Shown here: piece by piece, positions 24,291-32,088 of the stretch
How positions within the stretch are numbered: the first letter of the stretch is position 1
Layout: each line of letters opens with the position of its first letter
From: RPQJ01 sp963706535
Lineage (GTDB): Bacteria; Pseudomonadota; Gammaproteobacteria; Steroidobacterales; Steroidobacteraceae
DNA: 64,000 nt
NCBI GenBank assembly: GCA_963706535.1
Contig: CAVPMU010000015.1
Span: forward strand, 221,149-285,148
Direction of reading: 5' to 3'
Notes under the pieces: model-generated
What the model was told of the DNA's origin: nothing
Database searches by the model: none
Seen by the model: the letters and a program-made list of their open reading frames with translations, nothing else
Translations under genes and position numbers: made by a program

Positions 24291-24728
24291 ATGGTGGCGC
24301 GCAACTGGAGCAGGGCAGGCCTCGTGTCGTGCGGGTTGGTCGTCGGCGCGTGTACCGCCGATCCGCCGGCCGGGGCCCCGCAGTACACTCCCGCCGTGCC
24401 GCAGACACCGCCCCAGCCGACGACGCCTCCCGTGCAACAGTCGTTGCGGACGGTCGTCGATGCCGTGCTCGCGGATGCGGCCAGTCGGACGGGCCGGCCG
24501 GTCGATGAACTCGAGGTCGTCAGTGCGGAGTCCGTTACCTGGTCCGACGGATCCCTCGGCTGCCCGGCGCCGGGAATGATGTACACGCAGGCGCTCGTCC
24601 CGGGCTACCGGGTCGTGGTCGACGCGGGCGGACAACGCTACGACTATCACGCCAGCCTGCGCGGAGGGTTCTCGCTCTGTCCGGAAGGACGGGCGATCGA
24701 TCCCGTCTCGCGCGCGGACGCAATCTAG
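24291..24728 (+). CDS. Putative lipoprotein with a WSDGSLGCP motif
   Basis: A 145-residue protein. Signal peptide with a lipobox-like LVVGAC (Cys21), a Pro/Thr-rich linker, then a compact domain with VTWSDGSLGCPAPGMMYTQALVPGYRVVVDAG and YDYHASLRGGFSLCPEG, containing two Cys that may be disulfide-bonded. This small domain occurs in many uncharacterised secreted bacterial proteins. No function is known. It stands alone, divergent from rlmJ and convergent with the subtilase gene. Confidence 0.7.
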   Translation: MVARNWSRAGLVSCGLVVGACTADPPAGAPQYTPAVPQTPPQPTTPPVQQSLRTVVDAVLADAASRTGRPVDELEVVSAESVTWSDGSLGCPAPGMMYTQALVPGYRVVVDAGGQRYDYHASLRGGFSLCPEGRAIDPVSRADAI

Positions 24729-24740
24729 TCACTGGGCAAA

Positions 24741-24773
24741 AGAAAACGCCCCGGGGATTTCTCCCCGGGGCGT
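24741..24773 (-). terminator. Intrinsic terminator of the first subtilase gene
   Basis: ACGCCCCGGGGA (24746-24757) pairs with TCCCCGGGGCGT (24762-24773), a perfect 12-bp stem with a 4-base loop. On the minus strand it is followed by TTTTCTTTT. Confidence 0.9.
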
Positions 24774-24806
24774 CGGTCACGTCAAACCCAACGAGCGAGT
24801 AGCTCG

Positions 24807-27800
24807 TTATGGGTCAACGCGCACTATGGTCGGATTGGGCAGCCCCGCAACTCCGCCATAGGCAACCGATCCCAGGTATTTCACGCCGGGCGTCAGCCCG
24901 CTGAATCCGAGATCGATGGTGCCGGTTTCACCGAGGACCGCCGATGCTGGCGCCGTGACCGTCATGTTGCCCGCTGCGGCACCGCCAAGTACCCATGAAT
25001 GCAGCTTGAATGGCGACGTACCCGTCGGCAGGCCCCAGCCGTGCAGGTACACGGTGTAGGTGCCCGCAGGCGGGTTGACGAGGTTCACTTCCTCGGTCGA
25101 GCCGCCATTCCCGCTACCGCCGACAAGTGTTGTCCCGCGATAAACGTAAACGTCAACGTCGCTGCCTGGTGCGACATCCGCGTCGAACAGCGAGAATCGG
25201 GCATAAGTCGTTCCAGCCGGAACGTCGACCGTCACGGCCACGGTGCCGGCCGTATCCGTCGGGCTGAATATCTGGTCCGGGTCCTGCGACACCACCCCGT
25301 CCGTGATCGCGGCCGGGATCAGGCCACGAGCCGTCGCGCTGAAGGCGCCGGTGTAGCCGAAGGACACCTCGTACGAACGGCTGACCTGTGCCGGTGCCGC
25401 CAGCGCCACCGGACGCACCACGACCGGAATTCGCACGGAATGCGTACCGTCCGACCATGTGATCTGAGCGCCCGTGTAGGCATTCAAAGCGGCCGTGGTT
25501 CTGCCGATGGTGATCTCGATGTCCTGCTTGCCATTCGGCGGCAATGTGAACGATGCCGGGGTCACCCCTACCGACAGGCCAGTGGACACCGCGGACACGT
25601 TGTACGTGCTCGGGGAGCCACCGACGTTTGTGACCGTGCGCCTGACCGTCTGAGTACCGGCGAGGGAGCCGATCGCGATGGAGGCGACGTTCAGGTCGCT
25701 CGGATCAATGGCAATGGATGGGCAGTACGACGCGGTGAGTTGTCCCGTGCCGCACAGGAACGCCAGCCAGTCGTTGAACCCTGAGTCGAAGACGAGGCCC
25801 GGATTGATGGCCTTGGGCGGATCAACGAAGCCCGCGCCCTGCCGGAAGATCAACACCGGATCTGTGTTCGGCGCAGGCGTGCCGCCATCCAGGACGTTGT
25901 AGGCCGTGGTCATGAGTGCCGACTTGATCATCATCGGAGACCAGGTCGGGTACAGCTCCTTGAAAAGCGCCCCAAGGCCGGCGACGTGGGGGCTCGACAT
26001 CGAAGTACCACTGTACAGGTCGAACAGCTTGCCGCTGTTTCCCGGAGGGGCAACGCCCGCCAGGATGTCGGTGCCGGGCGCCATCACGTCCGGCTTCAGC
26101 AGGTCGCCGCCGCCAGCCTGCAACGGACCACGCGACGACGACGTTGCCGTCGTCGGTGCCGTCACGTTGAAGACAGGCTGCGACTGGTTGATCGTCGCCG
26201 TTGCGCCCGCGGTTGCTGCATACGTATCGATGGCGGTGTAGTCCGCATTGCCCGCCCCGGGGCCGACGTGCACCGCAGGAATGACGTGCAGGATCGCTAG
26301 CTGCGTGGTGGCGCTGGTGGGCGTGTTCAGCAGCACCATGCCGGCGCCGCCAGCGTCCTGCACCGACTGGCTCTTGTTCACGAGAACGTTACCGCCTCGC
26401 TCGCAGACGACGATCTTGCCAGCAACCCTGGCCGGGTCGAGCGTCGGTGTGTTGTCATGCGGTATCGTGTCGCCAGGCCCGTCATTCGCCCCGAAGCAGA
26501 GCGCCAGTTTCGACCCATCGACACCCGGCAATCCAACGTCCTTCGAGCGGACGAGTGGCAGCGGGCCGACTGCATTCGCAAACGACGCGCCGTTGATCGT
26601 TACGCCGTTACCGAGCGTCACCGAGCCGACACCAGTGCGATTGTGGGTGCCGTTGGCGACCGTCGTGAGCCACGGGCCGGGATGCGCGACCGTGCTCGTG
26701 GCAGAGCCGCTGTTGCCGGCGGAGGCGGCAACGAAGACGCCTGCGTCGGCGGCGAACAGGAATGCAACCTCGACGGAATCGAGGAAGTTCGTGCGCGAGC
26801 CACTGATCGAGAAGTTGAGGACATCGACGCCGTCTGCCACGGCCTGGTCGATTGCCGCGACGCTGTCGGAGGAGTAGCAGCTGCCGCCGGTCGGGGTCTG
26901 CCAGCAGACCTTGTACGCCGCGATGCGCGCGCGCGGCGCGATGCCGCTGGTCTTGCCGAGTGCGGCCGCAAGGCCCGTGGCCTGGACGTTCTCGTTGCCG
27001 CCGGCCGTCGTGGAAGTGTGGGTGCCGTGGCCACCAAAATCGCGCGGCGAGTTGAACTCCCAGGGCAGCTGTGCGTCGATGCCTGCATTGCCACCCCAGC
27101 CCGAGTTGTAATAGCGCGCGCCGATCAGTTTCTGGTTGCAATGGCTGGCGCTGAACTGCTCACCCGGCACGCATTTGCCGTGCCAGCCTGGAATCTGCTG
27201 GTAAGAGAGCTTGCCTTCCTTCGTATCGTTTCCGTTGGCGCCCGTGCGATCCGAGTAGCTCGGATGCTCCGGCCAGACTCCGCCGTCGACGATGCCGATG
27301 ATGACGTTCTCACCCTTCGCCCCCGTCGTGGTCCAGACTCCGCCCGGTCCTCTCAGGCCGATGAAGTCAGGCGTTGAGGACGTGTCGAGCTTGAGCAGTT
27401 GGTCCTTTTCAACCGCCAGCACTCCACGCGTCGCGACGAGCTTTTCTGCCTGCGCGGCAGTCAATTCGGCCGCGAAGCCGTTGAAGACATAGCCGTAGCT
27501 GTAGAGCTTCTTGCCACCGCCCACGCCCGCGAGCACCGCGTCATGGCGCGATTCGAGGTAGCTCTTGTAGTTCACGACCTGCGGGCTCAGCGGGTCGATC
27601 TTCTGGCCCTTGCGGGGCTTGGTGGCCGGGTAGCCCTTGATGCCACCGGTGTAGGCGACCACGGGATCTTCCGCGAGCCGGACGATGTAGGCGTTGTTCG
27701 TCTGCTTCGCCTTCGCAGAGGCCTGCGCCGGTGCCGCGACGACTGCAGTCACGGGAACCGACAGTGCCGCGATGGCCGTCAGTGCGGCTGTCGACAGCAA

Positions 27801-27824
27801 GGTCAGCAATTGGTTTCTGGGCAT
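24807..27824 (-). CDS. Secreted S8 serine peptidase (cucumisin-like subtilase)
   Basis: A 1005-residue extracellular protease. Signal peptide to about residue 31-35; I9 inhibitor propeptide (about 45-145, AYIVRLAEDP ... GVLAVEKDQ); S8 domain with catalytic Asp180 (IVDGGVWPEH), His266 (GGHGTHTS), oxyanion Asn371 (SAGNSG) and Ser608 (GTSMSSPH); a PA domain inserted about 430-550; Fn3-like domain (about 740-830) and a C-terminal pre-peptidase-like beta domain for secretion. This order is that of plant-type subtilases also found in soil gammaproteobacteria. Ribosome site AGGAGGAGAC before the ATG. Preceded by a promoter and a c-di-GMP-I riboswitch, so expression should follow c-di-GMP level. Confidence 0.93.
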   Translation of the reverse strand: MPRNQLLTLLSTAALTAIAALSVPVTAVVAAPAQASAKAKQTNNAYIVRLAEDPVVAYTGGIKGYPATKPRKGQKIDPLSPQVVNYKSYLESRHDAVLAGVGGGKKLYSYGYVFNGFAAELTAAQAEKLVATRGVLAVEKDQLLKLDTSSTPDFIGLRGPGGVWTTTGAKGENVIIGIVDGGVWPEHPSYSDRTGANGNDTKEGKLSYQQIPGWHGKCVPGEQFSASHCNQKLIGARYYNSGWGGNAGIDAQLPWEFNSPRDFGGHGTHTSTTAGGNENVQATGLAAALGKTSGIAPRARIAAYKVCWQTPTGGSCYSSDSVAAIDQAVADGVDVLNFSISGSRTNFLDSVEVAFLFAADAGVFVAASAGNSGSATSTVAHPGPWLTTVANGTHNRTGVGSVTLGNGVTINGASFANAVGPLPLVRSKDVGLPGVDGSKLALCFGANDGPGDTIPHDNTPTLDPARVAGKIVVCERGGNVLVNKSQSVQDAGGAGMVLLNTPTSATTQLAILHVIPAVHVGPGAGNADYTAIDTYAATAGATATINQSQPVFNVTAPTTATSSSRGPLQAGGGDLLKPDVMAPGTDILAGVAPPGNSGKLFDLYSGTSMSSPHVAGLGALFKELYPTWSPMMIKSALMTTAYNVLDGGTPAPNTDPVLIFRQGAGFVDPPKAINPGLVFDSGFNDWLAFLCGTGQLTASYCPSIAIDPSDLNVASIAIGSLAGTQTVRRTVTNVGGSPSTYNVSAVSTGLSVGVTPASFTLPPNGKQDIEITIGRTTAALNAYTGAQITWSDGTHSVRIPVVVRPVALAAPAQVSRSYEVSFGYTGAFSATARGLIPAAITDGVVSQDPDQIFSPTDTAGTVAVTVDVPAGTTYARFSLFDADVAPGSDVDVYVYRGTTLVGGSGNGGSTEEVNLVNPPAGTYTVYLHGWGLPTGTSPFKLHSWVLGGAAAGNMTVTAPASAVLGETGTIDLGFSGLTPGVKYLGSVAYGGVAGLPNPTIVRVDP

Positions 27825-27967
27825 GTCTCCTCCTGCGGAGCTCGTATGTTGGTTTCAAGCTGGCAGGCTGGAGTGACGCGCCTCGTGCCGCCATTGCATG
27901 GCTGCCCGCGGAGCTGCGCTCGACAGTTGAAATTCGCCCGTGATCGCGCGTGCGATTCGGACCGACT

Positions 27968-28051
27968 CTCCCCAGGCAGCCCAGCCCTCTTGTTCTGTAT
28001 TGATCAAGAGCTGTGGCTTTGCGACCCCGCCTCGCGACGGGTGTGCCCTTC
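27968..28051 (-). promoter_or_regulatory. c-di-GMP-I (GEMM) riboswitch upstream of subtilase 1
   Basis: Minus-strand sequence carries the GEMM core: AGGGCACACC, a P1b hairpin CCGTC-GCGA-GGCGG closed by a GNRA tetraloop, GGGTCGCAAAGCCAC, a variable helix (GCTCTTG ... CAAGAGGGC) and GGGCTGCCTGG. These match the known c-di-GMP-I aptamer pattern (GGGCAAACC, GNRA loop, ACGCAAAGCC). About 140 bases separate it from the start codon. No T-run terminator is obvious, so control may be at translation (a CTCC-GCA-GGAG hairpin covers part of the ribosome site). Confidence 0.85.
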
Positions 28052-28070
28052 GACGCTTGCCGTGGGACGG

Positions 28071-28099
28071 AACCTACGCAGGTTTCGGTCCCGGCACAA
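28071..28099 (-). promoter_or_regulatory. Promoter of subtilase 1
   Basis: Minus strand: TTGTGC (28099-28094), 17 bases, TAGGTT (28076-28071). The same spacing and nearly the same spacer end (CCTGCG) occur in the promoter of subtilase 2, which supports it. Predicted start about 28064, just before the riboswitch. Confidence 0.6.
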
Positions 28100-28168
28100 G
28101 ACAAACCGGAATCCATCGGTGCGATGCCATATGACATAACGCGGGCGCCTGCTGGCGTCCGCACATGA

Positions 28169-28199
28169 AAAAGGGGCCCCCTCTTGCGAGAGGGCCCCT
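28169..28199 (-). terminator. Intrinsic terminator of the second subtilase gene
   Basis: AGGGGCCC (28172-28179) pairs with GGGCCCCT (28192-28199), extended inward by further pairs; on the minus strand it runs into TTTTT. Placed 21 bases after the stop codon. Confidence 0.9.
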
Positions 28200-28219
28200 G
28201 TCCGAGCTCGAGCTTCAGC

Positions 28220-30854
28220 TTACGGCCGGTCGATCGTGAAGACCGGGGAGGTCCACGACTCCCAGTGCGCCGGGTTCGACGCATCACCATTGGCCTTCAG
28301 CACCCGGATTTCGACGACATAGTCGCCGTCCGGTACGGGCTTGGTGAGATTCTTGTCGTAGCCCTTGCCGTTGTAGCCGTTGCTGTGGATGCGAGTGCCG
28401 TCCCACGGGAATGCGAAGAACCCGGTCGTCGTCGAGTTGCGAGGCAGGTATTCCTCGTCGATGGCCCGGTTGAACACCGGGTGCACCGCCGCGCCCGTGG
28501 CCGCATCGCGGACGATGGCATGCATCACGCGCACGTGGTGGTCGAAGTGGACGAGGAAGTGCGGGACGTCGTTGCCGACGAACGTGAACACCGCGCCGCC
28601 CGCCTGCGGCGCATACGAGCCACCGACGACGCAGTCGAGTCCGAGGAACTTCGTGCACGCCGTGAGCCGCGACAGGAACGGGAACCCGACGGTATTCGCC
28701 AGGGCGGCGATGCCCTGGTAGTCGCCGACGAAGCCGGCGAACGGCACGCGGTAGACCTGTCCGCCACCCTGGGGCGTCAGCACGATGTAGCCGCCGTACT
28801 GGCCGTTTGCCGGGCCCGTGGCAGGCGTGATCGTCGCCGTCACCGCAGCCTTCCCGCCGGCCGGCACGGTAACACTTGGCGAGCTGAACGCGACGGAGGC
28901 ATTCGAGGTGTTGAACCCCGGCGTGATGATGCCGCTCGTCGACAGCGCGTTGACGGACGTCAGGTCGTAGGTGACCGGCGATGTGCCGTCGTTCGTGATC
29001 GTCAGCACCTGGGCATACGGTCCCGCCTCGCCTTCACCGGCGGAGATCTTGCTGGGCTCCACCATCGTGGTCGCGAGGATGGAGTCGTCGACGTCGACCA
29101 TGCCGGCGCCCTGGCGGTGGACGTTGTCGAGGAAGCCGAGGCCCGGATTGCCGAACCAGTTCTTCGGGTCGGCGCTGTTCTGCAGGATCGTCCGGACATC
29201 TGCTGCGCGAGTCGCAGGCTTCGCCTGCAGAAGCAGCGCTGCTGCGCCCGCAACGTGCGGCGACGCCATCGACGTGCCGTTCAGCACCGCGTAACCGCCC
29301 GCCTCCAGCGGATAGGTCGACACGATGCTGCCGCCGGGCGCCCCGATGTCGGGCTTGAGCGCGAGGTCGGGCGAGAGGCCGTACGAGCTGAAGCTCGAGA
29401 TCAGCCCGCCGGTCGGGTTCGGGAACGAGTCGGACTGGCCGGTCCACGTCATGGGTACTGGCGATGCGAACGTGCGGATCAACAGCCCGTCGGCCTGCGA
29501 GATGCCAACCACGGGCACGTCGGAGCCGATCGGCGCACCGAGGGTGCCGGCGACGACGCCCGGCACGTTGTTGTAGATGATCACGGCGCTTGCCCCGGCG
29601 GCGATCGCGTTCGTCGCCTTGATGGCGAACGAGCACACCCCGCGTACGATCAGCGCCGCGTTGCCGGCCGGGAAGCCGGCGAAGTCGGCGGCGGCACAAC
29701 CGTTCGCAGTGAGCGGCGTGATCTGGTTGCTGCCCGACGTCGGCGGCGATGCCGAGAACGTCATCGTCTGGTAGCCGATGTTGTTGCCGAAGACGGTGAA
29801 GTACGGCAGCAGCACGTGGCTGTTGTCGTACGACGCCGTGCCGATGACCTTCTCGCCGAGCCCAGGCGCGCCGGCCGCGTAAAGGCCGCTGGCGCCGCTG
29901 TTGCCGATCGACGCGACCACGACCATGCCGCGATCGACGAGCCGCGAGGCGGCGACCGCGGTCGGGTACTGCGGCCACTGGAAGGACGAACCGATGCTCA
30001 TGTTGAGCACGTCCATGTCGTCCCGCAGCGCGCGCTCCATGGCCGCGACCATGATGTCGGCAGTCGTCGAGCCGTTGCAGCCGAAGACGCGATAGGCCCC
30101 GAAGGTCACTTCAGGCGCGACGCCCTTCACGGCGCCGTTCGCACCGACGATGCCGGCGACGTGCGTGCCGTGCCCACCACAATCGTCCGGGTTCGGGTCC
30201 GGCGTGACGTCCGGGTTGTAGGAGTTCGAACGTCGGGTCGGCGTTGAAGTCGTCGCCGACGAAGTCGTAGCCATAGGCGACGCGCTCGCTCGGGAACAGC
30301 GAGCTGTCGGAGCGCGCGACACCGTCGCCGCCGAGGTCGGCGTGGTCGACGTCGATCCCGGTATCCATCACCGCGACCTTCACACCCTTGCCCGTGTATC
30401 CCAGGTCGTCCTGCGCCTTGTCCGCACCCGTCATGGCGATGGCGGTGAACAATTCAGGTGACGCAGGGGCGCCCCGTTCCGGCGCGTCGATGATTGCAAC
30501 CGGCCAGACGGCCGTGACGCCGGCAATGCCCTTGATCTTCGCGGCGTCGCGGCCGGACGCCTGGATGGAGAGGCCGTTCCAGAGAGTGTCGAATTCGAAA
30601 CGTTCCCTGAAGGAGATGCCGGCAGCCTTTGCGGCTGCACGGAAAGCAGCCCTCTCCGCCTGCAGCGTCTTCTTGCTCGACGCAGTGCCCGTGGGCGAAC
30701 TCGACAGCTGCACGAAATACGCGCCGGGCAATGCACGCATCTCGCTCGCCGTCAGTTCGGCGTCCGGCGCAGATGCATTGGCGAGGGGAATCGGTCCCGC
30801 CAGGCTGGTCACCGCGGTTGCGGCAAGCAGCACGTTGAATGTCTTGAACTTCAT
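28220..30854 (-). pseudogene. Secreted S8 serine peptidase, single-base frameshift
   Basis: Two adjoining minus-strand frames make one subtilase. 30854-30230 (from an ATG with a GGAGG ribosome site) gives signal peptide, propeptide and catalytic Asp (VAVMDTGIDVDH). 30229-28220 gives DCGGHGTHVAGI (His), SIGNSGASG (Asn), a PA insert and GTSMASPHVAG (Ser), then Fn3-like domains, about 880 residues in all. Dropping one T at 30229/30230 (TTCG to TCG) joins FNADPT to SNSYNPDVTPDP cleanly. All catalytic residues are intact and the promoter, riboswitch and terminator look sound, so this could be a sequencing indel rather than a dead gene. If real, only the inactive N-terminal fragment is made. Confidence 0.85.
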
Positions 30855-30947
30855 TTGGCCTCCGGATTCTTGTCGGTTTGCTGCCCCGGGCGTCAGTCTG
30901 CGTGGCAACATCCAACGCGAAGGCGACCGCCTTACTCTTGCATGGAT

Positions 30948-31031
30948 GCCCCCTGGCAGCCCAGCCCTCTCGCGGAGGTCCTCGAGAGCCGTGGCTTTGC
31001 GGCCCCGCCTCGCGACGGGTGTGCCCTTCGA
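30948..31031 (-). promoter_or_regulatory. c-di-GMP-I (GEMM) riboswitch upstream of subtilase 2
   Basis: Minus strand: AGGGCACACC, hairpin CCGTC-GCGA-GGCGG, GGGGCCGCAAAGCCACGG, helix CTCTC ... GAGAGGGC, then GGGCTGCCAGG. The core is almost identical to the element at 27968-28051; the variable helix differs. It sits about 95 bases before the start codon. The family senses c-di-GMP (or rarely cGAMP). Confidence 0.85.
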
Positions 31032-31048
31032 CCTTTGCCGTGCACGGG

Positions 31049-31077
31049 AAACTACGCAGGTCTTTGCGCGAACACAA
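31049..31077 (-). promoter_or_regulatory. Promoter of subtilase 2
   Basis: Minus strand: TTGTGT (31077-31072), 17-base spacer ending CCTGCG, TAGTTT (31054-31049). It parallels the promoter of subtilase 1 in boxes, spacing and distance to the riboswitch. Confidence 0.6.
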
Positions 31078-31149
31078 GATCCTGCGCGGCCTGCTGCAAT
31101 GCGGTGCGAGGTCTCGACGCGACGCGCCTTGCCGGGGCGATTCCTCTGG

Positions 31150-32079
31150 TCAGCGCGCGAGTTCGGCCAACCAATCCCTGGGCCTCAGGAAATCCCTGTA
31201 CAGCCGCTCCTCGGCCGAGCCCGGCTCGGGCCGGTAGTCGTATTCCCAGCGCACCAGCGGCGGCAGCGACATCAGGATGGACTCGATGCGCCCGCCGGTC
31301 TGCAACCCGAACAGCGTGCCGCGGTCGTAGACGAGGTTGAATTCGACATAACGTCCCCGGCGATACAGCTGGAACTGCCGTTCCCGCTCGCCGTAGGGCG
31401 TGTCCTTCCTGCGTGCGACGATCGGCATGTAGCCGGGCAGGCAGTGGTCGCCCACGCTCTGCATGAAGCCGAAGGATTTCTCGAAGCCCCACTCGTTCAG
31501 GTCGTCGAAGAAGAGCCCGCCCACGCCACGCGTCTCATTGCGGTGCCTGAGGAAGAAATACTTGTCGCACCAGTCCTTGTACCGAGCGTAGACGTCAGCG
31601 CCGAATGGATCGCAGGCTGCTTTCGCCGTGCGATGCCAGTGCAGCACGTCGTCCTCGAACGGGTAATAGGGCGTGAGGTCGAAGCCGCCGCCGAACCACC
31701 ACGCGAGCGGTTCGCCGTCGCGAACGGCGACGAAGAAGCGGACGTTGGCGTGCGAGGTCGGCACGTACGGATTGCGCGGGTGGATCACGAGCGAGACGCC
31801 GGTCGCCTCGAAGCCCGCGCCGGCGAGTTCGGGCCGCTGCGCGGTCGCCGAGGCCGGCAGCTGGCCGCCCATCACGTGCGAGAAATTGATGCCGGCCTGT
31901 TCGAACACCGCGCCGTCGCGCAGCACGCGGCTCTCGCCGCCGCCGCCCTCGGGTCGCTGCCACTTATCGCGGCGGAACTTCGTGGCGCCGTCGGCGTACT
32001 CGAGCGTGCTCGTGATCGAGTCGTGCAGCGAGCGGAGGTAGTCGATGACAACAGCAGTGGACGGGGCGGACGTGTTCAT
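31150..32079 (-). CDS. hemF: Oxygen-dependent coproporphyrinogen III oxidase
   Basis: Oxidatively decarboxylates coproporphyrinogen III to protoporphyrinogen IX using O2. 309 residues, the usual length. Signatures: INFSHVMGG, SLVIHPRNPYVPTSHANVRFF, WWFGGGFDLTPYYPFEDD (about 127-144), RGVGGLFFDDL and YVEFNLVYDRGT. It follows topA with 9 bases between them. Its presence implies aerobic heme synthesis, consistent with hemB in this window. Confidence 0.96.
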   Translation of the reverse strand: MNTSAPSTAVVIDYLRSLHDSITSTLEYADGATKFRRDKWQRPEGGGGESRVLRDGAVFEQAGINFSHVMGGQLPASATAQRPELAGAGFEATGVSLVIHPRNPYVPTSHANVRFFVAVRDGEPLAWWFGGGFDLTPYYPFEDDVLHWHRTAKAACDPFGADVYARYKDWCDKYFFLRHRNETRGVGGLFFDDLNEWGFEKSFGFMQSVGDHCLPGYMPIVARRKDTPYGERERQFQLYRRGRYVEFNLVYDRGTLFGLQTGGRIESILMSLPPLVRWEYDYRPEPGSAEERLYRDFLRPRDWLAELAR

Positions 32080-32088
32080 GCGATCGGA

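Noticed and set aside
28184..30247. 687-residue plus-strand ORF opposite the second subtilase
   Set aside because: Arg/Val/Asp-biased shadow frame of GC-rich coding DNA; the minus strand has the full subtilase motifs.
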